A DNA stretch of 42,300 nucleotides from Pseudonocardia sp. KRD291 (GCF_019263595.1 NZ_JADQDD010000016.1:1-42300); one strand, 5' to 3'. Shown: positions 1 to 11,308, numbered from the stretch's first letter. Notes: a model not told the origin generated them from the letters alone. Numbers and translations: made by a program.

Positions 1-42
1 GCTCTGAGCCCCGACACCCGTCCGTCCCCGGCCCCGACCACG

Positions 43-81
43 ACGACGACCCCGGCAGCCGTGGCCGGCCGGGGGCGTCGT
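43..81 (-). terminator. Hairpin terminator after secA
   Basis: Two 14-base arms at 43-56 and 68-81 pair at 13 of 14 positions around an 11-base loop, just past the secA stop codon. No clear U-tract follows, as is common in GC-rich actinobacteria. The rest of 1-94 shows no gene. Confidence 0.55.
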
Positions 82-94
82 GGATCGTGGCGGG

Positions 95-3103
<3,009 letters not shown>

Positions 3104-3194
3104 TGCACGACCTCATTCACGATCGCGGTCAGGTCATCGCAGGCAGCACCGCCGGACACCGCTCGACGCGACACCACGACACCGCCAAGCCTCC

Positions 3195-3200
3195 ATCGTA
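3195..3200 (-). promoter_or_regulatory. Candidate -10 box for secA
   Basis: TACGAT on the minus strand matches the actinobacterial TANNNT -10 pattern. It would start a transcript near 3188, giving a leader of about 85 bases before the secA GTG. No convincing -35 box is seen. Confidence 0.35.
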
Positions 3201-3262
3201 CGCAGCCCCCACACCGGGACCGGCCGGAACGTCACCCCGGGGGCGGTCGCGACACCCCGCGG

Positions 3263-3297
3263 GCGGTGGGGGGCGGCCGTCACCGACCCCCCACCGC
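3263..3297 (-). terminator. Hairpin terminator after hpf
   Basis: A perfect 11 bp stem (GCGGTGGGGGG at 3263-3273 with CCCCCCACCGC at 3287-3297) with a 13-base loop starts 6 bases past the hpf stop codon. It separates hpf from secA. Confidence 0.65.
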
Positions 3298-3303
3298 ACG
3301 GGG

Positions 3304-3930
3304 TCAGCCGTTCAGCCGGATGACGCCGTAGTCGTAGCCCTTCCGCCGGTAGACCACGGACGGGTGGCCGGACTCGATATCGGCGAACAGGTAGAAGTCG
3401 TGCCCGACGAGCTCCATCCGCGACAGCGCCTCGTCCACCGACATCGGCCGGGCGTCGTGCACCTTGTCCCGGACGATCCGGCCGGGGCGCGGCTCGTCGT
3501 CGTCGAGATGCTCGTCGTGCCCGCGGGGACCGGGCACCAGGTCCTCGGCCGGGGGCGCCTCCTCGAGCAGGGCCACCCCGCCGGGCTGGGCCGCGGCGCG
3601 ACCGGCGACCACCTTGTCCCGACGGCTGGGCTTGCGCCGGTCGTGCGAGCGGCTCAGCCGGCTCGCCAGTTTGCTGGCCGCGAGGTCGAGCGCGGCGTAG
3701 AAGTCCCCGGCGGCGGCCTCTGCACGGGCCACCGCCCCGCATCCGCCGCGGCCGGTGATCTCCAGGCGCTGGCAGCTCTTCTGTTGACGGGGGTTCGGCT
3801 CGTGGAAGAGCTCGACCTCCATCCCGACGATCTTGTGGTCGTAGCGTTCGAGGCGGCTGAGCTTCTCCTCGACGTGACCCCGGAAGTGATCCGGTACCTC
3901 AACGTTCCGGCCGGTTACGGTGATCTCCAT
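3304..3930 (-). CDS. hpf: Ribosome hibernation promoting factor, long form
   Basis: HPF binds idle 30S subunits and dimerises 70S ribosomes into inactive 100S particles in stationary phase or stress. The 208-residue length is that of the long form: an N-terminal S30AE/YfiA-like domain (MEITVTGRNVEVPDHFRGHVEEK, about residues 1-105), a charged linker, and a C-terminal dimerisation domain (about 145-208, with MSVDEALSRMELVGHDFYLF and YRRKGYDYGVIRL). The ATG start is preceded by a GAGGG sequence. The position beside secA and comF matches Rv3241c in M. tuberculosis. A TAACGT hexamer at 4073-4078 could drive it, giving a leader near 136 bases. Confidence 0.95.
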   Translation of the reverse strand: MEITVTGRNVEVPDHFRGHVEEKLSRLERYDHKIVGMEVELFHEPNPRQQKSCQRLEITGRGGCGAVARAEAAAGDFYAALDLAASKLASRLSRSHDRRKPSRRDKVVAGRAAAQPGGVALLEEAPPAEDLVPGPRGHDEHLDDDEPRPGRIVRDKVHDARPMSVDEALSRMELVGHDFYLFADIESGHPSVVYRRKGYDYGVIRLNG

Positions 3931-4161
3931 TCGGACATCCCTCGCTCTCGTGCGTCGGTCGCAGGTCTGGTCGTTCTAGATCTTGTCGGTCGGTCGGGGG
4001 CCGGGGACCCGGCTGCCCGGGGCGCGCGATCGGCGACTCCTCCTCATGTGCTATGGGCTCGAAGTTCAGACGACGTTAGCGGTTCGTCCGCCCGCGGGAC
4101 ATACCGGTCACCGACCCGCTGGGGGGATCCCGGGATGGGTGTGAACGCACACGGTGAGCGG

Positions 4162-4178
4162 CACCCGGCACCCGGGTG
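4162..4178 (-). terminator. Short hairpin after comF
   Basis: CACCCGG and CCGGGTG form a 7 bp stem with a 3-base loop right after the comF stop codon. A second small hairpin (GTGTG/CACAC at 4139-4152) lies downstream. The rest of the 249 bp gap to hpf holds only the hpf leader. Confidence 0.4.
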
Positions 4179-4179
4179 A

Positions 4180-4875
4180 TCACCGTGGGCCGTCCCTCGA
4201 CCCTCCGGTCGCGTCGCACAACACGACCGCTGCGGACACACTGATCTCGTTGCGGCGCAGTATGTTCCGGCAGGTCCGCAGCGTGGCGCCGGTGGTGACG
4301 ACGTCGTCGACCAGCACGACGACCGCGTCCGGCTCGGGGCCGCCGCCGGGCCCCGGCGCCCGGATCGTCATCGCCCCGGCGAGGTTCGCCGCCCGCTGCG
4401 CCGGGTCCAGCCCGACCGAGTCCCGGGCCCGGCGGTCGAGCGCGAGCACCGGGGCGACCCGCGCCGGCAGCCCGGCGGCGCCGAGGCGCGCCGCCAGGCC
4501 GCGGGCCAGCCGGGCCACGTGGTCGCCGCCGCGCATCCGCGCCGCCCCGGGACGCGACGGCGCCGGCACCAGCCACACCGGGCCCGGCGGCGACACCGGC
4601 AGCACCGCCGCGACGGGCGGCACGAGCAGCCCGGCCAGGGCCGGCGCGAGATCGCGGCGGCCCCGTTCCTTGTAGCCGAGCAGCGCCCGGCGCAACGGGC
4701 CCCGGTAGCGCCCGGCCGCCGCCGTCGGGCCGGCCCGGGGCAGGGTCACCGGCAGCGGCCCGCCGGTGGCGTCGGCACAGGCCGGGCACCATCCGCCGCC
4801 GGGTCCGCCGCATCCGCCGCAGGAACTGGGCAGGACGAGGTCGGCCAGCCCGGAGAGGAGCTCACGTGCGGTCAT
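4180..4875 (-). CDS. comF: ComF family phosphoribosyltransferase-like protein
   Basis: ComF proteins pair an N-terminal zinc finger with a phosphoribosyltransferase fold and take part in DNA uptake or processing in some bacteria. Their role in actinobacteria is not established. From the ATG at 4875 the protein has 231 residues. Two CxxC pairs (C19/C22, C30/C33) form the finger, and the PRPP-binding loop VLVDDVVTTGAT lies at 187-198. In-frame ATGs further out, at 4887 and 4947, are possible, but their extra residues are basic and unlike the family. No good Shine-Dalgarno sequence decides the start. The gene sits between hpf and lpqB, as Rv3242c does. Confidence 0.88.
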   Translation of the reverse strand: MTARELLSGLADLVLPSSCGGCGGPGGGWCPACADATGGPLPVTLPRAGPTAAAGRYRGPLRRALLGYKERGRRDLAPALAGLLVPPVAAVLPVSPPGPVWLVPAPSRPGAARMRGGDHVARLARGLAARLGAAGLPARVAPVLALDRRARDSVGLDPAQRAANLAGAMTIRAPGPGGGPEPDAVVVLVDDVVTTGATLRTCRNILRRNEISVSAAVVLCDATGGSRDGPR

Positions 4876-4937
4876 GCGGGAGAGCATGCGCGCGCGGTCC
4901 GACCGTTCCCGGCGGACCGGGCGCGCCGACCGGCGAG

Positions 4938-4946
4938 TTGTCCACA
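4938..4946 (+). promoter_or_regulatory. Single DnaA-box-like site TTGTCCACA
   Basis: TTGTCCACA equals the consensus DnaA box described for Streptomyces and mycobacteria. It lies in the short lpqB-comF gap, within the 12-base palindrome GTTGTCCACAAC (4937-4948). One box could be chance, and no cluster is seen nearby. Confidence 0.4.
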
Positions 4947-4960
4947 ACCCGCCGGTAACC

Positions 4961-6688
4961 TCAGCTGGGGTAGAAGGGCCGCGCGTCCGAGGTCGCCCCC
5001 AGCGCCTGCCGCCAGGCGTCGAGGTCGCCGCCCGCGAAGCTCCACACCCCGGTCCGGTCGGCCACGTACATCGCCCGGCCGGGCGCGGCGGCCACGGTGC
5101 GCAGCGGCGAGGTCAGGTTGACGCTCGGCATCGGGTCCAGGGTCAGGCCGTCCACCGACACCAGCGACACCGGGCGGTCCGAGTTCGCGGCCACCACCAG
5201 CTGGTCGCCCGCCCGCCAGTCGATCGCCACCACGCCGTCCAGCTCGGCCGGGCGCAGCTCGCGCACCTGGCGCACCGACACCGCGCCACCGGGCAACGTG
5301 ACCACCGCACCGACCAGCGCCCGTCCCCCCGCCACGGCCGCGACCCGGGTCCCGTCGCGGGAGAGCACCAGATCACGGACCGGGCCCCGCGAAGTGATCT
5401 CCCCGGCGTCGAGCGGCGCCTGCCGGGCCGGGCCCGCGCCCGGCACGACGACCCGCTGCGGGACGCCGTCGGCGAGGACCCAGACCTCGTCGCCGGCCGC
5501 GTTCCAGGTGGTCGAGGTCAACGAGCCCCCGGAGACCGGGGTGGCGGTCAGCTGCCCGTCGACCGGGCCGGTCAGCAGGCGCTGGGTGCCGCTCTCCTCG
5601 CGGGACACCACGGCGATCCGGTTCGTCCGCGACGAGCTCGCGGCGTCGGTCACGAAGAACGACCCGTTCCCCGCCTGACCCGACAGCGGCGTGTCCTGCC
5701 CGGCCTCCCCGAGCGCGCGCACCCGCCCGTTCTCGATCACCATCGCGGCCAGCGGCGCGCTGGCCGGCGGCCCGGCCACCAGGTCGACGACGTCCTCGCG
5801 GCCGACGTCCGGGCGCCCGGGCAGCAGCGGTTCGCCGTCGGAGAGGATCCGCACCCGCGGGATGCTGACCTCGGCCAGGGTGAGCGCGAGCTGGGCGGCC
5901 AGCAGCCGCCGGTCGGCGTCGGCGAGCCCGTCCACGCCGGCCAGGTCGAGCACGACCACCCCGTCCGCGGACTCGGTGAGGTTGGACCGCAGCTTCGCAC
6001 CGGGCGGGAACGCGGTCGTCGCCGCGCCCTGCAGACCGGCCGAGGGCCCGTGCAGCAGCACCTCGACCGCGCGGGTCGCCAGCGCCGTGGTCCGGGCGCC
6101 GGGGATGTAGTGCGGGTCGGCCAGCACCGTGCGGTGCACCGGGTCGACGAACCATGCCTTGAGCGAGCGGTAGTTGGCCCGGAAGTCCGAGCCGCGCACC
6201 AGCGCGCCCGGGGGCAGCCCGTCGATCCGCCACTGCCCGTCCCGGTTGACCACCCCGACGTCCAGGTCGACCGGTGCCGGGGAGGCCTCGAACGCGCCGA
6301 ACGGGTCCAGCGTGCCCAGCCGGGTGCCGCGGATCCGGACGGTGGCCCGGTTCGGGTCGCCGGTGACCCCGTCCGGGGAGAACACCGTGTCGAAGCGCTC
6401 GTCGAGGATGGTCAGGGACGCGCCGTCGTCCCAGTTCGACGCCTGCGGGGCCAGGAAGCGCCGCGCGGAGGCGTGGCGGTCGTCCGGTTGCCCGGAGGCG
6501 TAGACGAAGCCGCGGACAAGTCCCAGCGGGTCCCGGTCGTCGATCGGGCCGGCCGGCACGGCCGCGGCGCCGTTGTCGCCGATCTGGCGCAGCACCTGCA
6601 CCGAGGAGTGTCCGGGCACGCTCGCGCAGCCGGCCAGCATCCCCGCGGCCAGCACGGCGGCGACCGCGCCCACGACCCTGCGCCTCAT
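4961..6688 (-). CDS. lpqB: Lipoprotein LpqB, accessory protein of the MtrAB two-component system
   Basis: LpqB is an extracellular lipoprotein that associates with the sensor kinase MtrB and modulates MtrA phosphorylation in mycobacteria. From the ATG at 6688 it has 575 residues: a signal peptide with lipobox LAGC (Cys21), a GerMN-like domain in the first half, and a C-terminal beta-propeller-like domain. The long reading frame continues 88 codons upstream into mtrB. I reject that extension because GGAGGACCG directly precedes the chosen ATG and the lipobox then falls in place. The ATG overlaps the mtrB stop as ATGA, so the two genes are translationally coupled. Confidence 0.95.
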   Translation of the reverse strand: MRRRVVGAVAAVLAAGMLAGCASVPGHSSVQVLRQIGDNGAAAVPAGPIDDRDPLGLVRGFVYASGQPDDRHASARRFLAPQASNWDDGASLTILDERFDTVFSPDGVTGDPNRATVRIRGTRLGTLDPFGAFEASPAPVDLDVGVVNRDGQWRIDGLPPGALVRGSDFRANYRSLKAWFVDPVHRTVLADPHYIPGARTTALATRAVEVLLHGPSAGLQGAATTAFPPGAKLRSNLTESADGVVVLDLAGVDGLADADRRLLAAQLALTLAEVSIPRVRILSDGEPLLPGRPDVGREDVVDLVAGPPASAPLAAMVIENGRVRALGEAGQDTPLSGQAGNGSFFVTDAASSSRTNRIAVVSREESGTQRLLTGPVDGQLTATPVSGGSLTSTTWNAAGDEVWVLADGVPQRVVVPGAGPARQAPLDAGEITSRGPVRDLVLSRDGTRVAAVAGGRALVGAVVTLPGGAVSVRQVRELRPAELDGVVAIDWRAGDQLVVAANSDRPVSLVSVDGLTLDPMPSVNLTSPLRTVAAAPGRAMYVADRTGVWSFAGGDLDAWRQALGATSDARPFYPS

Positions 6689-8460
6689 CGGTCCTCCCCC
6701 GGGTCCATGATCGCGCGCTCGGCGGGTTGCAGCCGGTCGTCGTCGCGGAGGCGGTCCCGGTCCCGATCCCGATCCGGGATGGGCGTCCCCCACGGCGGCG
6801 TCGGGACCGAGGAGACCGCGCCGGGGTCGGTGAGCGGCATCCCGTCCTCGGAGTCCGGTGGGCCCAGCGGCAACGGGCTGGCCGAGATGTGCGCGCCCAC
6901 GTGGCGCGGCAGCGTCAGCCGGAACGCCGACCCGCGCCCGGGCTCGCCCCACGCCTGCAGCCAGCCCCCGTGCAGGCGGGCGTCCTCGATGCTGATCGAC
7001 AGCCCCAGCCCGGTGCCACCGCTGCGCCGGGCCCGGCTCTCCTCGGCCCGCCAGAACCGGTTGAACACCAGGTCTGCCTCGCCCGGGCGCAGGCCCACGC
7101 CGTGGTCGCGCACCAGGACCGCGACCGCCGACGCGTCCCCGGCCACCGTGACCTCGACCGGGTACCCCTCGCCGTGGTCGACGGCGTTGGCCACCAGGTT
7201 GCGCACGATCCGCTCCACCCGCCGGGGGTCGGCCTCCACGTACTGCCCGACCGGCAGCATCAGCACCAGCGGCGTCCCGGTCTCGTCGGCCAGCCCGCGC
7301 ACCGTGTCCACGGCGTTGTCGACGACCCCGGCCAGGTCCACCCGCTCGGCGCCGAGCTCGGCGACGCCGGCGTCCAGGCGGCTGATCTCGAGCAGGTCGG
7401 CGAGCAGCGCCTCGAACCGGTCCAGCTCGGTGACCAGCAGCTCGGAGCTGCGGCGCAGTGCCGGGAGGAGCTCGTCCCGGGAGGCGTAGAGGACGTCGGC
7501 GGCCATCCGGACGGTGGTCAGCGGCGTGCGCAGCTCGTGGCTGACGTCGGAGGTGAACCGGCGCTGCAGCGCGCCGAAGTCCTCCAGCTGCTTGATCTGG
7601 GCGGCCAGGCTGCCGGCCATCTCGTTGTAGGACTCGGCCAGCCGCGCGACCTCGTCCTCTCCGCGGGTGGGCATACGTTCGTCCAGATGCCCGCCGGCGA
7701 AGCGTTCGGCGACCTCCGCGGCCTGCCGGACCGGGCGCACCACCTGGCGGGTGACCAGGCTGGCGATCGCGGCCAGGAGCACCATCAGCACCAGCCCGCC
7801 GACGATCAGCGTGGACTTGACCAGGTTCAGGGTGTTCTGCTCGGCGTCCAGCGGGAACAGCAGGTAGAACTGCAGCTCCCGGCCCGCGGTGCCGACCGGC
7901 TGACCGATCACCAGGGTGGGGACGCCGTTGACGGTCGTGTACTGGCGGCTCACCCCGCCCTCGGCGACGGTCTCGCGCTGCTCGCGGGTGACGTCGCCGA
8001 TCGGGCCCGCGGAGACCTCCGGCCCGTTGCCCGCGCCGGTGGTCAGCGTGGCCCGGAACTCCCCCGCCCCGGCCGAGCCGGGGTTGGCCCCGTCGGAGTT
8101 GGTCAGCCGCTGCAGCGCGTTGGCCAGCGTGTCCTGGGCGCCCTCCCGGTCCGGGTCGACCCCGGACAGGTCGCTGTCGAGCACCACGCGGCCGGCCTCG
8201 GCCTGCGCCAGCGCGCCGGCCAGCTTGCCCTGCAGCAGCCGCTCGGCGATCTCGCTCTGCAGCACCAGGCCCAGCACGAGGACCACGGCCGAGGACAGCG
8301 CCAGCGTGGACACGACGACGCGCAGCTGCAGCGAGCGCCGCCAGGACGCCGAGAGCACCGCTCCCAGCTCGAGTGCCTGCACCCGCACCGGGGCCAGCGC
8401 ACGGACCAGCCGGCGCAGCACCGGGAGCCGCGCCAGCCGGCGGAGCAGCCGGCGCATCAC
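6685..8460 (-). CDS. mtrB: Sensor histidine kinase MtrB
   Basis: MtrB phosphorylates MtrA and links envelope and osmotic state to cell division and peptidoglycan hydrolase genes. The 591-residue protein has transmembrane segments near 47-68 and 216-238 around an extracytoplasmic sensor region. A HAMP linker, the dimerisation box SDVSHELRTPL with phospho-acceptor His308, and the N, G1 and G2 boxes of the ATPase domain (NLVANAVDHG, GTGLGLSI) follow. The start is GTG at 8460 or the adjacent ATG at 8457. It lies 16 bp after mtrA and overlaps lpqB by 4 bp. The C-terminal tail has an Arg/Asp repeat (DRDRDRDRLRDDDR). Confidence 0.97.
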   Translation of the reverse strand: MMRRLLRRLARLPVLRRLVRALAPVRVQALELGAVLSASWRRSLQLRVVVSTLALSSAVVLVLGLVLQSEIAERLLQGKLAGALAQAEAGRVVLDSDLSGVDPDREGAQDTLANALQRLTNSDGANPGSAGAGEFRATLTTGAGNGPEVSAGPIGDVTREQRETVAEGGVSRQYTTVNGVPTLVIGQPVGTAGRELQFYLLFPLDAEQNTLNLVKSTLIVGGLVLMVLLAAIASLVTRQVVRPVRQAAEVAERFAGGHLDERMPTRGEDEVARLAESYNEMAGSLAAQIKQLEDFGALQRRFTSDVSHELRTPLTTVRMAADVLYASRDELLPALRRSSELLVTELDRFEALLADLLEISRLDAGVAELGAERVDLAGVVDNAVDTVRGLADETGTPLVLMLPVGQYVEADPRRVERIVRNLVANAVDHGEGYPVEVTVAGDASAVAVLVRDHGVGLRPGEADLVFNRFWRAEESRARRSGGTGLGLSISIEDARLHGGWLQAWGEPGRGSAFRLTLPRHVGAHISASPLPLGPPDSEDGMPLTDPGAVSSVPTPPWGTPIPDRDRDRDRLRDDDRLQPAERAIMDPGEDR

Positions 8461-8476
8461 CGACGCGCCGACCCGG

Positions 8477-9166
8477 TCACGGCGGGCCGGCCTTGTACCC
8501 CACCCCGCGCACGGTGAGCACCACCTCGGGGCGCTCCGGGTCGCGCTCCACCTTCGACCGCAGGCGCTGCACGTGCACGTTCACCAGCCGGGTGTCGGCC
8601 GCGTGCCGGTAGCCCCAGACCTGTTCGAGCAGCACCTCGCGGGTGAACACCTGGCGCGGCTTGCGGGCGAGCGCGACCAGCAGGTCGAACTCCAGCGGGG
8701 TCAGCGCGATCGGGTGGCCCTCGCGGATCACCTGGTGGGCCGGCACGTCGATCGAGATCTCGCCGATCGTCAGCTGCTCGGCGGGCTCGGACTCGTTGCG
8801 CCGGACCCGCGCGCGGATCCGCGCGACGAGCTCCTTGGGCTTGAACGGCTTGACCACGTAGTCGTCGGCGCCGGACTCGAGCCCGAGGACGACGTCCACG
8901 GTGTCGCTCTTCGCGGTCAGCATGACGATCGGGACGCCGGACTCGGCGCGGATGGCCCGGCAGACGTCGATCCCGTTCATCCCGGGCAGCATCAGGTCGA
9001 GCAGGACGACGTCCGGGTCGACCTCGCGCACCGCGGGCAGGGCCCGGGTGCCGTCGGCGACGACCGCCGTCTCGAAACCCTCGCCCCGCAGCACGATGGT
9101 GAGCATCTCGGCCAGGGCCGGGTCGTCGTCGACCACCAGCACGCGCGACTTCATGCCGACAAGCAT
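8477..9166 (-). CDS. mtrA: Response regulator MtrA (OmpR family)
   Basis: MtrA is the DNA-binding partner of MtrB and an essential or central regulator in many actinobacteria. The receiver domain has acidic residues D13-D14, phospho-acceptor D57 (LLDLMLPGMNG) and K106. The C-terminal winged helix (about 135-229) ends in VRGVGYKAGPP, almost identical to the mycobacterial protein as I recall it. I chose the ATG at 9166 (protein MLVGMKSRV) because GGAGG lies 5 bases upstream; the ATG at 9154 is the alternative. tmk ends 14 bp upstream, so tmk-mtrA-mtrB-lpqB probably form one operon. Confidence 0.98.
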   Translation of the reverse strand: MLVGMKSRVLVVDDDPALAEMLTIVLRGEGFETAVVADGTRALPAVREVDPDVVLLDLMLPGMNGIDVCRAIRAESGVPIVMLTAKSDTVDVVLGLESGADDYVVKPFKPKELVARIRARVRRNESEPAEQLTIGEISIDVPAHQVIREGHPIALTPLEFDLLVALARKPRQVFTREVLLEQVWGYRHAADTRLVNVHVQRLRSKVERDPERPEVVLTVRGVGYKAGPP

Positions 9167-9180
9167 CCCACCCTCCGCGC

Positions 9181-9822
9181 TCAGGCCAGCAGACGCCCGG
9201 CCAGGGCCGCCGTGTCCGGATCCCCGGCACCGTCCAGCACGGTCCACGGGCTCAGCCAGGACGCGCCGGCCAGCTGCCGGTAGACGGCGTCGGTGCGCTC
9301 CTGCAGGGCGTCGTCGCTCTCGTAGGCGTCGCGCGCCCGCCCCGGCTCGGCGAGCTCGCGCGAGCGGGCGCGCTGCGCGGCGAGCTCCCGCGGCACCGCG
9401 AGCAGCAGCTGGTGGTCCGGCATCGGGACGTCGAACCGGTCGATCTCCAGCGCCCGCACCCACGCCACCACCTCGCCGCCGGCGTCCTGGCCGAGCCGGG
9501 CGGCGTTGTAGGCGGCGTTCGAGGCGACGTAGCGGTCCACCAGCACCACGTCGTGCTCGGCGAGCGCGGCGCGCAGCGCGGGGGCCGCGGCCCGGCGGTC
9601 CAGGGCGAACAGCACGGCCATGGCGTGCACCGAGGAGCCGAGGTCGCCCATCCGGCCGTAGAGGGCGTCGCGGGCCAGCTCGGCGTGCACGTCGTCGTCG
9701 TAGCGGGGGAACGCGAGCGACGCCGTGCGCGCGCCGAGGCCCTCGAGCTCGCCGGTCAGCGCACCCGCGAACGTGCGTTTGCCGGCCCCGTCCAGACCCT
9801 CGATCACGACCAGCCGCCCCAC
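9181..9822 (-). CDS. tmk: Thymidylate kinase
   Basis: The enzyme converts dTMP to dTDP with ATP in dTTP synthesis. The P-loop GLDGAGKRT lies at residues 9-17 and the DRYVASNAAYNAARLG segment matches the dTMP-binding DR(Y/F) motif. The chosen GTG start at 9822 gives 213 residues, the usual length. The frame stays open upstream to 9906, but those 28 residues are not family-like and a TAGTTT -10 box sits 7 bases before the GTG, so the mRNA is probably leaderless. It heads the tmk-mtrA-mtrB-lpqB group, as Rv3247c does. Confidence 0.93.
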   Translation of the reverse strand: MGRLVVIEGLDGAGKRTFAGALTGELEGLGARTASLAFPRYDDDVHAELARDALYGRMGDLGSSVHAMAVLFALDRRAAAPALRAALAEHDVVLVDRYVASNAAYNAARLGQDAGGEVVAWVRALEIDRFDVPMPDHQLLLAVPRELAAQRARSRELAEPGRARDAYESDDALQERTDAVYRQLAGASWLSPWTVLDGAGDPDTAALAGRLLA

Positions 9823-9829
9823 GGGCGGG

Positions 9830-9835
9830 AAACTA
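9830..9835 (-). promoter_or_regulatory. -10 box of a leaderless tmk transcript
   Basis: TAGTTT lies 7 bases before the tmk GTG, which puts the expected transcription start on the start codon. No Shine-Dalgarno sequence is present. Confidence 0.55.
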
Positions 9836-9939
9836 CCCGAGCCCGGGCACGTGTTGCGGGCTGACCGCCCCGCCCCGGTGATCGTCGTCCGGGCAGCGAT
9901 CCGCACCGGATCCGGCGCCCTCCGCTGCCGGCACGCCGA

Positions 9940-10410
9940 TCATGGACGCGTTCCCAGCTCGCGCACCCGGGGCCAGGTCACCGCGAAGCCCGGGTGCAGC
10001 TCGAGCTCGTCCAGACGGTCGGCGCGCACCCAGCGCAGCTCGGTGCTCTCCAGCCCCCGCACCGACACCGGTGGTGCGGCGGACGCGCGCAGCACGACCG
10101 TCGTGTAGCTCCAGCCGCCGTGGTCGTCGACGAACGTGTCCGCCTCGCGCAGCACGTCGAGGTCGAGGTCGCTCTCCTCGGCGCCCTCGCGCAGCGCCGC
10201 CTCGCGGGCGGTCTCGCCGGCATCGCGGGCGCCGCCGGGCACTCCCCAGGTGCTGCCGTGGTGGCTCCAGCTCGCGCGGTGCTGCAGCAGCACCCACTCG
10301 CTGCCGGAGTCCGGGTCGCGGTGGCGCACCAGCAGCCCGGCCGCGCCGAAGAGCCCCCAGTGCTTGTGCCCGAGGTCGCACCGGACCCAGCCGTCCCCCG
10401 AGCCGTTCAC
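9940..10410 (-). CDS. NUDIX hydrolase
   Basis: NUDIX enzymes cleave nucleoside diphosphates linked to other groups; the substrate here is unknown. The 156-residue protein carries the box GGARDAGETAREAALREGAEES, in which the usual REUxEExGU end is changed (Gly at the hydrophobic position, Asp at the late Gly). The core Glu residues needed for metal binding (REGAEE) remain. The N-terminus WVRCDLGHKHWGLFGAAGLL is typical of an actinobacterial subfamily. GTG at 10410 is chosen because TACGGT lies 7 bases before it; a GTG at 10419 is also in frame. It lies upstream of tmk on the same strand. Confidence 0.88.
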   Translation of the reverse strand: MNGSGDGWVRCDLGHKHWGLFGAAGLLVRHRDPDSGSEWVLLQHRASWSHHGSTWGVPGGARDAGETAREAALREGAEESDLDLDVLREADTFVDDHGGWSYTTVVLRASAAPPVSVRGLESTELRWVRADRLDELELHPGFAVTWPRVRELGTRP

Positions 10411-10417
10411 ACAGGCC

Positions 10418-10423
10418 ACCGTA
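10418..10423 (-). promoter_or_regulatory. -10 box of a leaderless NUDIX transcript
   Basis: TACGGT ends 7 bases before the GTG at 10410. The spacing supports a transcript that begins at the start codon and decides between two candidate GTGs. Confidence 0.45.
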
Positions 10424-10455
10424 ACCCGGCGCACGGCTCGCGGTCGGGTACCGGC

Positions 10456-10701
10456 ATGGAGATCATGACGGCGACCGGGGACCGCACCGCGATCGCGGTG
10501 ACGCTGGAGCAGTACGCCCGCCACCACGACCGCACGGCCCTGACCCACGCCGACGGCGGCTGGACGTTCGGCGAGCTCGCCGACCGGGTGCACCGCACCG
10601 CGACGCACTGGACCGGCTCGCCGACGACGGCCGAGAACCGCGGGTGCGACGATCATCTCGGAGTGAGGGTGACGCACGTCGACGAGAGGATGCACGAATG
10701 A
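10456..10701 (+). pseudogene. N-terminal remnant of an AMP-dependent acyl-CoA synthetase
   Basis: An 81-codon open frame starts at an ATG. Its first 50 or so residues read like the N-terminus of an AMP-binding synthetase (TLEQYARHHDRTALTHADGG, then WTFGELADRVHRTA). Similarity stops abruptly near 10620 and the remaining residues (SPTTAENRGCDDHLGV) match nothing I know. A full synthetase has about 500 residues, so this is a deletion remnant if the similarity is real. The frame ends in ATGA over the start of the DUF1330 gene, so it may still be translated and coupled to it. The remnant call is an inference from motif resemblance. Confidence 0.5.
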
Positions 10702-11297
10702 CCAGGGCGTACTGGGTGAACGCGTTCCGCGCGGTGCACGACGAGGAGAAGCTGGCGGCCTACGTGGCGCTCGGCGGACCGGCGATGGAGTCCGCCGGGG
10801 GACGGTTCCTGGCCCGCGGGCCGGCGGCCGCCGCCTACGAGGCCGGACTGCGCGAGCGCACCACGCTGATCGAGTTCGACGACGTGGACGCGGCCGTCGC
10901 CGCGCACGACAGCGCGGACTACCAGGCCGCCCTCGCCGCGCTGGGCGACGGCGCCGAGCGCGACCTCCGGATCGTCGAGGCGATCGAGGGCACGTCCGCG
11001 ACGCCGGGCGCCGCGCACTTCCTGTCGATCTACCGGGCCACGCACGACGAGGACAAGCTCGCCGCGTACCGGGAGCTCGCCGGGCCGGCGCTGCAGGCCG
11101 CGGGCGGGCGGTTCGTGGCCCGCGCGACGGCGTCCGCGGCGTACGAGGCCGGGCTGCGCGACCGCGTCGTGGTCGTCGAGTTCGACGACGTGGACGCGGC
11201 CGTCGCCGCCTACGCGAGCCCGGGCTACCGCGAGGCCCTGGACGCCTTCGACAACGGCGCCGAGCGCGACATCCGGGTCGTCGCGCCGATCGTCTGA
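10698..11297 (+). CDS. Tandem DUF1330 domain protein
   Basis: DUF1330 proteins are small ferredoxin-like alpha/beta barrel proteins, related in fold to dimeric EthD and antibiotic monooxygenase families; their function is unknown. The 199-residue protein holds two copies, about residues 4-95 and 108-197. The copies share the order FRAVHDEEKLAAY / YRATHDEDKLAAY, AYEAGLR, and EFDDVDAAVAA. A single-domain protein would normally dimerise, so this fused pair probably folds as an intramolecular dimer. ATG at 10698 follows GAGAGGA by 7 bases. A terminator lies 11 bases past the stop codon. Confidence 0.88.
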   Translation: MTRAYWVNAFRAVHDEEKLAAYVALGGPAMESAGGRFLARGPAAAAYEAGLRERTTLIEFDDVDAAVAAHDSADYQAALAALGDGAERDLRIVEAIEGTSATPGAAHFLSIYRATHDEDKLAAYRELAGPALQAAGGRFVARATASAAYEAGLRDRVVVVEFDDVDAAVAAYASPGYREALDAFDNGAERDIRVVAPIV

Positions 11298-11308
11298 CCC
11301 CGGACACG

